The notes under the pieces are model-generated. The model ran no database searches and was not told the DNA's origin. It saw only the letters and a program-made list of their open reading frames with translations. Shown here piece by piece: positions 41,094 through 48,418 of a stretch of DNA of 64,000 bases; within the stretch, counting starts at the first letter, position 1, and each line of letters begins with the position of its first letter. Position numbers and translations under genes: made by a program. This stretch comes from Glycomyces arizonensis DSM 44726 (GTDB lineage Bacteria > Actinomycetota > Actinomycetes > Mycobacteriales > Micromonosporaceae), in NCBI RefSeq assembly GCF_000482705.1, contig NZ_AXWO01000004.1, forward strand, positions 248,001 through 312,000, written 5' to 3'.

Positions 41094-41373
41094 GGGAGGT
41101 CTCCTTCCAGGGTTTGGAGGTGGGCCGCCGACTTCTTTGCCGAGATAGTGGGGCGGCCCACCGGGTCCATATGTGGTTGAAACTTGGGGATCGCGCACTG
41201 CGCGTGTGAGCATCTTTGCACATCAGTTCCGGAAATTTAACCCCCAACCCGCGTGTTTCTCCGAAATGGCGGATGAGGTGGCCCACAACCGGAACCCACA
41301 GGTTTGTCGTAATGCGATAGCGTTCGATTCGTAACCCGCCCGGCACTGAACGCAGTAGAACAGATCACACTCC

Positions 41374-41586
41374 GTGGCCTCAACCGACGAACTTGCGACC
41401 GCCCTGGACGCGAACAGGCAAGCCGCCGAAGAACTCACCGCCCAGATCGGAGCGAGCGAGCAGCTTGCCGAAGAGCTCGTTTCCAGTGCGCAGTCGCTGG
41501 GCGCGGGTGGCGTGGTCGCCGCGCTTCAGTCCGTGGAGGACCGGATCGAGCAGGCCCGCAGTGCCGAGGCCGCCAAGCACGCCTGA
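41374..41586 (+). CDS. 70-aa coiled-coil protein
   Basis: From GTG 41374. The product is almost wholly Ala/Glu/Leu helix (LATALDANRQAAEELTAQIG, then LVSSAQSLGAGGVVAALQ) with a central Gly break, resembling the short helical proteins (DUF6244-like) that precede toxin or orphan genes in Micromonosporales. The family is not certain. The next frame (from 41589) begins MSRIGELAAKAS, typical of the downstream partner, but looks broken. Confidence 0.55.
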   Translation: MASTDELATALDANRQAAEELTAQIGASEQLAEELVSSAQSLGAGGVVAALQSVEDRIEQARSAEAAKHA

Positions 41587-41725
41587 GCATGAGCCGCATC
41601 GGGGAACTCGCCGCGAAAGCGTCGGCGGACAAGAGCCGACGACCTCGAGGCCGCGCTGGTGAGATCGCCGACCAGCTGCCTTCTCGATCCGCTCGACCTG
41701 CATCAGAACGACCGCCACGGGCTCC

Positions 41726-41747
41726 GGACCGTTGTAACATACGGTCC
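41726..41747. promoter_or_regulatory. Dyad overlapping a -10 box upstream of 41781
   Basis: GGACCGT (41726-41732) and ACGGTCC (41741-41747) flank TGTAACAT, and TAACAT itself looks like a -10 hexamer. A repressor bound here would block the promoter of the 149-aa gene. Confidence 0.5.
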
Positions 41748-41780
41748 GCCAGCACGGCCCTGTCACAGGAAGAAAAACCG

Positions 41781-42230
41781 ATGACGCGCATTACGCATGA
41801 GCAGCGCGAACAGCTCAAGGCATTCGCAACCGGCGACATCGACCGAGCCCAGCATCTCAGCACCGCAATGCCGGATGAGGACTGGAGCAGCTACCGCCTC
41901 CTCCACGCAGCCCTGTTCGCCGTCCTGCTGAACAACCACTTCCAAGGCGACCTCTCACCGCAGATCATCGCCGACTTCGTAGACGGAATCCGCCGCGACT
42001 ACAAAGCGGCCAATATCCAGTTCAACTCCTGGACCGTCGAAGGCATCCTCCGCGCGACCGCCGGGGAGGAACACCTCTTCGAATACTTCTCAAGCGAAGA
42101 CGTCATCTCCACCCAGACGATCGTGGTCGGAAGACTGACGAGCTACGACCAGAACGTCTCGGACAACATCGATGTGTTCCTCGACGACGCTGAGGCGCTC
42201 ATAGCCAAGTGGGAGCAGGGAGACCAGTAG
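41781..42230 (+). CDS. 149-aa acidic soluble protein, possibly immunity-like
   Basis: ATG 41781 with AGGAAG. The protein is acidic and helical with LLHAALFAVLLNNHFQGDLS and IADFVDGIRRDYKAANIQFN. No family recognised. Third-position GC is lower than in the neighbours, a sign of horizontal transfer. In front lies a broken frame (41589-41720) that starts like a toxin-side partner (MSRIGELAAKAS), so the gene could be an orphan immunity protein; this is speculative. It has its own promoter-operator at 41726. Confidence 0.5.
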   Translation: MTRITHEQREQLKAFATGDIDRAQHLSTAMPDEDWSSYRLLHAALFAVLLNNHFQGDLSPQIIADFVDGIRRDYKAANIQFNSWTVEGILRATAGEEHLFEYFSSEDVISTQTIVVGRLTSYDQNVSDNIDVFLDDAEALIAKWEQGDQ

Positions 42231-42433
42231 CCCCCGACTGGGAACCGTCCTTGTCGAGTCGGGACAGACCGGCCAAGGCCGAGCCAGGCTGATCCGGGCC
42301 GGGAGCGACCCGAACCATCGGACCCCGACGAGTGCCACGAGCGCTGCGCGACCAGGAACTGAGCGACAGTTGAGCGGGGGCGATCGGCGACGGCCGGGGG
42401 TTGCGGTGGTGTCCCGAACCAGGACAGGGCATC

Positions 42434-43663
42434 ATGGATCGGGTGGGACTCCTCCAGCGTCTGTTGGGGCGCCGGGACACGCCTGATTCAGTGCCCGATC
42501 CCGCCGCCCAACAGGAACCGACAGCAGCCAAGCCCGAGCCCGAACCGACGCCGGAAGGACCTCCGGCCTCTTCGGGCGCCCTCGACGATGCCGCTCCGAG
42601 CAGTGCCGCGCCCGACAGCGACGCCCTTGACAGCACCGATCTTGACAGTGCCCCCGACAGTGCCGCCCCCGAGACCACCCGCACGGAATCTCAGGAGGAG
42701 GACGGCATCGCACCGACAACGTCAAGCGCGGGCGGGAGCAGGCCCTTTCTCGTAGCGGTGCCCGACTTGGAACCCGAGGCCGAACCGGAGGCCGCGACGC
42801 CCGAGCCCGAGCCGCAAGAGAAAGCCGACGACATCTTCGTGCCCGAGCGCCCCAAGCGCGAGCTGCTCACCTTGGACAAGCCCGAGCCGCCGCAGCGCCC
42901 GCCGGGGACCGGCCGCGACGAGATGATGCCGCGCGAGGAGGACACCGACGCGCTCGACATCGCCGGATCGCCTCGCGCCGCCCTGCGGGAGGCGGGACTC
43001 GCCGTCCCGAGGATGCACCAGCTCGTCCGTCGCGAGGGCACGACCATGTGGGCCTTCGCCGTCCGCGCCTCCGAAGCCCTGCCCTGGTGGCTGGAGATCC
43101 GCCAGGCGGCCGAGAAGACCGGCTGGATGCCCGTCCTGCTCGGCTCCCCTGAGGAATGGCGCGACTCCGGCGAGGCGATCATCCACGAAGGCGACGACGA
43201 GCTCGGCCGCGCCGCGGGCATCGACGCCGCCGAACTGCTGCACGACAAGGCCGCCGAGGCCGGGGAGCCCGCGCGCGGCGTCCCGATCCTGCCCCGGCGC
43301 GGTGACACCGACTTCGCGACGCCGCAGCATGACGGCCTGCTCGGCCTGGTCGAGACGGATGCGGGCTGGAAGATCCCGGCGATGTTCCCGTGGAAGGGCT
43401 CGACGAACTGGGAACTGTACGGCGCCGAGCACGCCGCGATCCTCAAGCGCTGGCACCACCGCTTCGAGGCCGAGCTGGTGGCGATGACGTACGACGTGAT
43501 GGAGCTCTACGTCCCGCACCCGCCGAACGCCGAAGAGGCCCTCGGCGTGGCGAACGAGGTCTACGCCTACTGCCCGGATTTGCTCGACTCGGGAGTCCCG
43601 ACGCTTGAGGACCTCGCCGAGCACATGATCCGTTCGAAGGCCTGGTATTTCAGGTGGACGTAG
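42434..43663 (+). CDS. DUF4253-domain protein with long disordered head
   Basis: 409 aa from ATG 42434 (AGGACAGGG upstream). Residues 1-170 are low-complexity Pro/Glu/Asp/Ser. The C-terminal half has ALPWWLEIRQAAEKTGWMPVLLG and the DUF4253 ending EVYAYCPDLLDSGVPTLEDL...RSKAWYFRWT. Members usually end WYFWWD; here the last codons are the start of the 36-bp repeat array. Function unknown; the domain is associated with SMI1/KNR4-like and toxin-immunity contexts in actinomycetes. Confidence 0.75.
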   Translation: MDRVGLLQRLLGRRDTPDSVPDPAAQQEPTAAKPEPEPTPEGPPASSGALDDAAPSSAAPDSDALDSTDLDSAPDSAAPETTRTESQEEDGIAPTTSSAGGSRPFLVAVPDLEPEAEPEAATPEPEPQEKADDIFVPERPKRELLTLDKPEPPQRPPGTGRDEMMPREEDTDALDIAGSPRAALREAGLAVPRMHQLVRREGTTMWAFAVRASEALPWWLEIRQAAEKTGWMPVLLGSPEEWRDSGEAIIHEGDDELGRAAGIDAAELLHDKAAEAGEPARGVPILPRRGDTDFATPQHDGLLGLVETDAGWKIPAMFPWKGSTNWELYGAEHAAILKRWHHRFEAELVAMTYDVMELYVPHPPNAEEALGVANEVYAYCPDLLDSGVPTLEDLAEHMIRSKAWYFRWT

Positions 43664-43845
43664 TCCCATCGGAGTGTGGGCATGGCCGATGGACGTAAGT
43701 CCCATCGGAATGTGGGTACAGCCAGTGGGCGTGAGGTCTATCGGGGCGTGAGCGCAGCCGATGGACGTAGTTCTGTCTGTGGGCACGACCGGTGGGTGTG
43801 GTTTCACCGGAATGCGGATGCAGTCGGTGCACTTGACCGCCTGGC
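43655..43845. repeat. Diverged 36-bp minisatellite between convergent genes
   Basis: GGACGTAG-like starts recur at 43656, 43691, 43727, 43763 and 43794 (spacing 35, 36, 36, 31). Conserved blocks are (T/G)GGACGTAG, CCATCGGA and GTGTGGG. The first unit includes the last codons of the DUF4253 gene and the last abuts the RloB-like gene. The minus strand would give a 12-residue repeat, but not in the frame of a gene. Confidence 0.85.
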
Positions 43846-43846
43846 C

Positions 43847-44434
43847 TTACGGCTGCGCGCCGCCTCCGCTCAAGCGCTCGACGAGCCGCCAGATTCCCGA
43901 CGACGGATTCCGGTGCGGCTGCCCGTGCCGCTCTTCGAGCGCCTTGGCCCGTTCGAGTGCGGTGTCCTGGTGCGGGCCGAACTTCTCGCACCGCAAGGTG
44001 GTCTTGTCGTAATCGGGCAAGTGCTTGCGGAGGCGGCGAAGCGCCTCCTTCTGCGTGAGGTGCGAGCCGCACTGCTCGAAATGGAGCAGCAGCCACAGCT
44101 CGAAGCACGGGCACGAGACCGCGAGCCGTATACGTTTGCCCGCCTCGGCGACGGCTCGCTGGAAGGTGCCGCCGTCTCGGTAGTCGTCTTCGTCGAACAC
44201 GCACCACGCCTCGTCGAAGTCGCCGCTCTTGAAGAGCCTGATCGCGTGCCGGACGACGGTCAGCGGGTCCTTGTCCTTCGTGACGATCTTGACGTAGGGA
44301 ACGGTCGCCGAGTCCTTGCTCCTGAACTGCTCGAGGTACTGGCGTTCGGTCTCGGCGGCGTCGATGACCACCAGGACCTTGTCGCGGCGTCGGCGTTCCC
44401 GCCAGCGGTCGGGGCGGCTTCGCTTCGGCGGCAA
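43847..44434 (-). CDS. RloB-like protein (TOPRIM-like, defence-associated)
   Basis: 195 aa from TTG 44434, with GGAG 9 nt upstream, 4 nt after the ATPase stop. KVLVVIDAAETERQYLEQF contains the acidic residue expected at the end of the first TOPRIM strand, and WCVFDEDDYRDGG the DxD. CFELWLLLHFEQCG and the C-terminal KALEERHGQP complete the RloB signature. RloB proteins pair with AAA/ABC-type ATPases in restriction-linked loci and are thought to be nuclease effectors of abortive-infection type systems. The pairing here is exact and coupled. Confidence 0.82.
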   Translation of the reverse strand: MPPKRSRPDRWRERRRRDKVLVVIDAAETERQYLEQFRSKDSATVPYVKIVTKDKDPLTVVRHAIRLFKSGDFDEAWCVFDEDDYRDGGTFQRAVAEAGKRIRLAVSCPCFELWLLLHFEQCGSHLTQKEALRRLRKHLPDYDKTTLRCEKFGPHQDTALERAKALEERHGQPHRNPSSGIWRLVERLSGGGAQP

Positions 44435-44438
44435 GTGC

Positions 44439-45626
44439 CTACTCCGTCTCGGTCTCGGCTTCGTTCGCGGCCGCGACGATGTCGACGAGCGAGGCCGGAT
44501 AGATGTCGGGGACCGCGCCGTAACTGCCGCCCAGGTAGTGGCGTTCCAAGTTGTGCTCCTTGCGGGGCTTGAAGGAGGTGAGGGGGTACAGCTCGCTGGC
44601 GCCGTCCTCGTTCTTCTCGACGAACCAGACCTCGTCGCGTTTGAGTATGGGCTCGCCGAAGCTGGTGCCGAGCAGGGAGGCGTCATGGGTCGAGAAGATC
44701 AGCTGGGCGTTGCGGGGGTTCGTGCGCGGGTCTTGAAAGAGCTCGATGATGCGCGCGATGAGGCGCGGGTGAAGGCTCGTATCGAACTCGTCAATGACGA
44801 GCGTCGCGCCGTCTTCGAGCGCGTCGAGGATGTCCGCCATGTACCCCAGAAATGCGATGGTGCCACGCGACTCGTTGGCTGCGGTGAATGGACGGCCATG
44901 CTGCCCCTTATGGAAGTACTGGACGCGTCGGCGCGTGATACCCGGTGGGTTCGGTCCTGGCTCGGCGACGAGGCGCATGTCGGCGAGGCCGAGATCTGCT
45001 ACTTTCGCGAGTTCGAGGAGCACCGGGTGGCGATCCAGCGCTCTAGAGAGCTCAGCGTCGTAGTTCGAGGCGCTTCTCCTAAAGGTGCGGAGACCCCACT
45101 TCAACCATTGCCAGAACGGCTGCCACTCGGTGGCCTTGAAGAAGTAGGCCATGGTGATTGCCGGGGTGTCCAAAGCAGTCTCAGCCGAGAGGACCTGTAG
45201 TGCCGCGCGGTTCGTCATGCTCGTGCCGATGGTGATCTCATCTCTGGCCCGTTCGAGCAGCGTGCGCCTCCTGTGGTGCGGATATGAGGACAACCGCTCC
45301 CGTTCCACCCCCGCGGACGACATGGACAGGTGGTACTCGTATCGTGTTCCGTCGAGTTCGACCTCGATGTCGTATCCGGTCGACCGTTCTCCTGACACCT
45401 GGTCCAGCAGGAACGGGGCGAACAGGCTCCCGGAGAACCATTCGTCCAACATTCGGTCCTTGAATGACAGCGCCTCGATCAGGCTCGATTTCCCCGAGGC
45501 GTTGGCGCCGTAGATCGCGGCCACGGGAAGCGCGGCGAAGTCCCTGCCTCCCCTACTCGGCAGCATCGAGAGCTCCTGCTCATCGCGGAGCGATTTGAAA
45601 TTGGAGACTTTAAAGCCGATCAGCAT
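44439..45626 (-). CDS. RloA-like AAA (OLD/SMC-type) ATPase
   Basis: 395 aa from ATG 45626 (GGGAGG site). Begins MLIGFKVSNFKSLRDEQELS with Walker A YGANASGKSSL; Walker B and D-loop are ATLVIDEFDTSLHP, and the H-loop LIFSTHD. Between them is an insertion of about 230 residues forming the coiled-coil/arm. This AAA_15/AAA_21 type senses phage or damaged DNA in many defence systems (for example PARIS AriA, Septu, Gabija). It is followed at 4 nt by the RloB-like gene, the same strand and operon. Confidence 0.85.
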   Translation of the reverse strand: MLIGFKVSNFKSLRDEQELSMLPSRGGRDFAALPVAAIYGANASGKSSLIEALSFKDRMLDEWFSGSLFAPFLLDQVSGERSTGYDIEVELDGTRYEYHLSMSSAGVERERLSSYPHHRRRTLLERARDEITIGTSMTNRAALQVLSAETALDTPAITMAYFFKATEWQPFWQWLKWGLRTFRRSASNYDAELSRALDRHPVLLELAKVADLGLADMRLVAEPGPNPPGITRRRVQYFHKGQHGRPFTAANESRGTIAFLGYMADILDALEDGATLVIDEFDTSLHPRLIARIIELFQDPRTNPRNAQLIFSTHDASLLGTSFGEPILKRDEVWFVEKNEDGASELYPLTSFKPRKEHNLERHYLGGSYGAVPDIYPASLVDIVAAANEAETETE

Positions 45627-45692
45627 GTCCGCACCTCCCTCTCTGAGAGGCTAGCATGCAGAAAAACTGTAGGTCAGCGCTTGAAAGCGGCC

Positions 45693-46472
45693 TCACTCCT
45701 CGGTTTCGGCACTTTTGATGCGAGCTGCCTCCATGCGGGGGGCCAGGCCGTCGAGGAACAGGCCCAAGGCGAAGCGCATCGCGCCGTGGGCGCTGAGGTC
45801 CCAGGCGGTCTCGTCGGTGAACTGCGCGATCGCCGGGTAGCGTCCCGACTGGAGCGCCTTGATCAGGTACGGCTCCTGCTGCCGCCACCACTCCAGCTCG
45901 TCGGCGGCGGGGCGCTCGTCCTCGGAGTCGCGCATCAGGTACTGCCGCGCGGTGCCGACGACGAGGTTCATCACGGATGTGATGACGAGGTTGATCTCCT
46001 TGTCGGGCAGGTCGTGGCCTTCGAACGCGGCGACGGCGAAGTTGTACCCGTCCATCGAGTCCGGGCCCAAGACCGGCCTGCGCTGGTTGAGCTCCAGCAG
46101 CCACGCATGCGTCGAGTACACCTTCCACGTGCCCTCGGCGAGGAGTTCGAGCCGCTCGCGCCAGCCCATGCCGGACAGGTCGGGCGCATCCGGCCCCACG
46201 CGTGAGAGCCGGTCCACCATGAGGTCGATGAGCTCGGCCTTGCCCGGCACGTAGCGGTAGATCGTCATGGTGCCGACGCCGAGCTCGGCGGAGACGCCCC
46301 GCATGCTGAAGCAGCTGCCCTCGCGGTCGGCGACGCGGATCGCGGCGTCCACGATCTGCTCCACGCTCAGCTTCGGCTTCGGCCCCGGCTTGCTCGGCTG
46401 CGGCTCGAAGTCGCGCCAGAGGAGCTCCAGGCTGCGTTTGGGGTCGCCCGCCCCCGTCTGTGGTGTCGCCAT
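45693..46472 (-). CDS. TetR-family regulator of the DrrAB-type exporter
   Basis: 259 aa. HTH at about residues 38-80: LSVEQIVDAAIRVADREG, then MRGVSAELGVGTMTIYRYVPGK, which is the class with the TetR_C_1 (tetracycline repressor-like) C-terminal domain, rich in Trp and Leu (ELNQRRPVLGPDSM). ATG 46472. It is divergent from an ABC exporter and a perfect palindrome fills the space, so it very probably represses both units until a ligand binds. Confidence 0.88.
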   Translation of the reverse strand: MATPQTGAGDPKRSLELLWRDFEPQPSKPGPKPKLSVEQIVDAAIRVADREGSCFSMRGVSAELGVGTMTIYRYVPGKAELIDLMVDRLSRVGPDAPDLSGMGWRERLELLAEGTWKVYSTHAWLLELNQRRPVLGPDSMDGYNFAVAAFEGHDLPDKEINLVITSVMNLVVGTARQYLMRDSEDERPAADELEWWRQQEPYLIKALQSGRYPAIAQFTDETAWDLSAHGAMRFALGLFLDGLAPRMEAARIKSAETEE

Positions 46473-46497
46473 AGGGGCCTCATGATATCCGCTTGCG

Positions 46498-46542
46498 AAC
46501 CGGGTACAGTGTACGCTATGTTTGAGTACATCGTACCCGGTT
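46498..46542. promoter_or_regulatory. TetR operator between the regulator and exporter genes
   Basis: AACCGGGTAC (46498-46507) and GTACCCGGTT (46533-46542) are exact complements, with inner GTAC pairs at 46511-46514 and 46526-46529. The whole element is an interrupted dyad of 45 bp centred on 46520, large enough for two dimers. It covers the likely promoters of both genes. Confidence 0.85.
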
Positions 46543-46559
46543 AAGGGAGACCACTCAAG

Positions 46560-47519
46560 ATGACCACCACGACAGTCGAGGTCGAGAACCTCGGCAAACG
46601 ATTCAAAGACACCACCGCCCTCGAAGGATTCGGCATCAGCGCCGAATCCGGCACCGTCCTCGGCCTTCTCGGCCCCAACGGCGCGGGCAAGACCACTACC
46701 GTGCGCATCCTCACCACCCTGCTGCGCTTCGACACCGGCCGCGCCGCCGTCGCCGGATTCGACGTCGCCCGCGACGCCCGCCAGGTGCGGCGCCGCATCG
46801 GCCTGACCGGCCAGCAGACCGCCGTCGACGACCTCCTCACCGCCCGCCAGAACCTCGTCCTGTTCGGCAAGCTCTTCCGCCTGAACAAGGCCGAGGCCCG
46901 CGAGCGCGCCGCCGAACTGCTCGACCAGTTCAGGCTCGGCGAGGCCGCCGACCGATCGCCCAAGCAGTTCTCCGGCGGCATGAAGCGCCGCCTCGACCTC
47001 GCCGCCAGCATGATCCTGGCCCCGCAGGTCCTGTTCCTCGACGAGCCGACCACCGGCCTCGACCCGGCCGGGCGCCGCGAGGTCTGGGACACCGTCTCGC
47101 ACCTCGCCGCCGACGGCACCACCGTCGTGCTCACCACCCACTACCTCGACGAGGCCGACCGGCTGTGCGACCGCATCGCCGTCATCGACCACGGCCGCAA
47201 CATCGTCGAGGACACGCCCATGGGCCTCAAGCGCCGCATGGGCGCCGACCGCCTCGAGATCGTCGCCGCCGACCCGGACGACCTGCCGGTCCTCGTCGGC
47301 ATCGTCGAGCCGCTCGCCGACGGCGGAGTCGCCACTGACGAGACCGCCGCCGCCGTCTCGGCGCCCGTCACCGAACCGGTCGCGGCCCTGACCGCCGCCG
47401 CCACGGCCGTGCGGGACAAGCACCTCACCGTCGCCGACATCGGTCTGCGGCGCCCCACCCTCGATGAGGCGTTCCTCGAACTCATCGGCACCACCGGCAA
47501 AGAGGAGGACCGGACATGA
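46560..47519 (+). CDS. DrrA-like ABC exporter ATP-binding protein
   Basis: 319 aa. Walker A GPNGAGKTTT, signature FSGGMKRRLDLA, Walker B VLFLDEPTTGLD, H-loop LTTHYLDEAD; the C-terminal domain ends LRRPTLDEAFLELIG, typical of DrrA daunorubicin-resistance ATPases. It drives drug or lipid export with the next gene. The ATG overlaps nothing; GGGAGA lies 9 nt upstream. Under TetR control. Confidence 0.9.
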   Translation: MTTTTVEVENLGKRFKDTTALEGFGISAESGTVLGLLGPNGAGKTTTVRILTTLLRFDTGRAAVAGFDVARDARQVRRRIGLTGQQTAVDDLLTARQNLVLFGKLFRLNKAEARERAAELLDQFRLGEAADRSPKQFSGGMKRRLDLAASMILAPQVLFLDEPTTGLDPAGRREVWDTVSHLAADGTTVVLTTHYLDEADRLCDRIAVIDHGRNIVEDTPMGLKRRMGADRLEIVAADPDDLPVLVGIVEPLADGGVATDETAAAVSAPVTEPVAALTAAATAVRDKHLTVADIGLRRPTLDEAFLELIGTTGKEEDRT

Positions 47520-48349
47520 CCGCCGCGACGCTTCCCGACGAGACCCTCGGCGCCCGCGTCAAGTGGACGCTCCACGACTACCGCGCCATCGTCGGCCAGG
47601 AGTTCACGCACATCGTCCGGGAGCCGGCCAACTTCGCCTGGCAACTGGGCTTCCCGATCGTCATGGTGCTGCTGTTCGTGTACGTCTTCGGCTCGGCCAT
47701 GGACGTCACCGGGCAGGGCGCGGGCGTCGACTACGTCGCCTACGCCATGCCGGGCATGTTCGCCATGACCATGGCCTTCGGGTTCATGAACACCGCCATG
47801 GCCGTCGCCTACGCCAAGGAGAAGGGCTTCGTCGACCGGGTCCGCTCGATGCCGATGGCCTCCTCGGCCGTCGTCGTCGGCCGCAACATCGCCGACACCA
47901 TCCACGCCGCGATCGACCTGACCGTCCTGGCCGTCATCGCCCTGGTCATCGGCTGGCGCTCCGAAGGGACGCTCCTGGAGACGATCGGCGCGTTCGCACT
48001 GCTGCTGTGGCTGCGCTTCGCGCTCATCTGGGTCGGCGTCTGGATCGGCCTGTCGGTGAAGAACGTCGAGCAGGCGAGCAACCTGTTCGCGCTCGCCTTC
48101 CCGTTCGGCATGGTCTCCTCGGTGTTCACCCCGCCCGAGCTCATGCCCGACTGGCTGGGCGCCATCGCCGCGTGGAACCCTGTCTCGGCCACCGCGACCG
48201 CGATCCGCGAGCTGTTCGGCAACCCCGCGGCCGTCGGCGGCTCCTGGCCCGAGACGCACGCCCTCGCCGCGGCGATCCTGTGGCCGGTGGCCATCACGCT
48301 GATCTTCATGCCGCTGGCCGTCCGCCGCTTCCAGAACCTCGGCCGCTGA
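47516..48349 (+). CDS. DrrB-like ABC-2 exporter permease
   Basis: 277 aa, ATG overlapping the ATPase stop by 4 nt. Six membrane segments after a cytoplasmic N-terminus (FAWQLGFPIVMVLLFVYVFG; MPGMFAMTMAFGFM; the ABC-2 motif KEKGFVDRVRSMPM; and NLFALAFPFGMVSS-type motif). The signature VSATATAIRELFGNP is characteristic of DrrB-like daunorubicin/multidrug transport permeases. Substrate unknown. Confidence 0.9.
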   Translation: MTAATLPDETLGARVKWTLHDYRAIVGQEFTHIVREPANFAWQLGFPIVMVLLFVYVFGSAMDVTGQGAGVDYVAYAMPGMFAMTMAFGFMNTAMAVAYAKEKGFVDRVRSMPMASSAVVVGRNIADTIHAAIDLTVLAVIALVIGWRSEGTLLETIGAFALLLWLRFALIWVGVWIGLSVKNVEQASNLFALAFPFGMVSSVFTPPELMPDWLGAIAAWNPVSATATAIRELFGNPAAVGGSWPETHALAAAILWPVAITLIFMPLAVRRFQNLGR

Positions 48350-48373
48350 GGACCTGAAGGAAACCAGGAAAGA

Positions 48374-48415
48374 GGCGGGGCCGCGCCGTCACCCGAAAGA
48401 CGGCGCGGCCCCGCC
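48374..48415. terminator. Bidirectional terminator, 17-bp stem
   Basis: 48374-48390 pairs perfectly with 48399-48415 around an 8-nt loop (ACCCGAAA) between the convergent exporter permease and beta-propeller genes. Confidence 0.88.
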
Positions 48416-48418
48416 CCT

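Noticed and set aside
43655-43845. CRISPR array
   Set aside because: Units are contiguous and diverged with no unique spacers; it is a 36-bp minisatellite.
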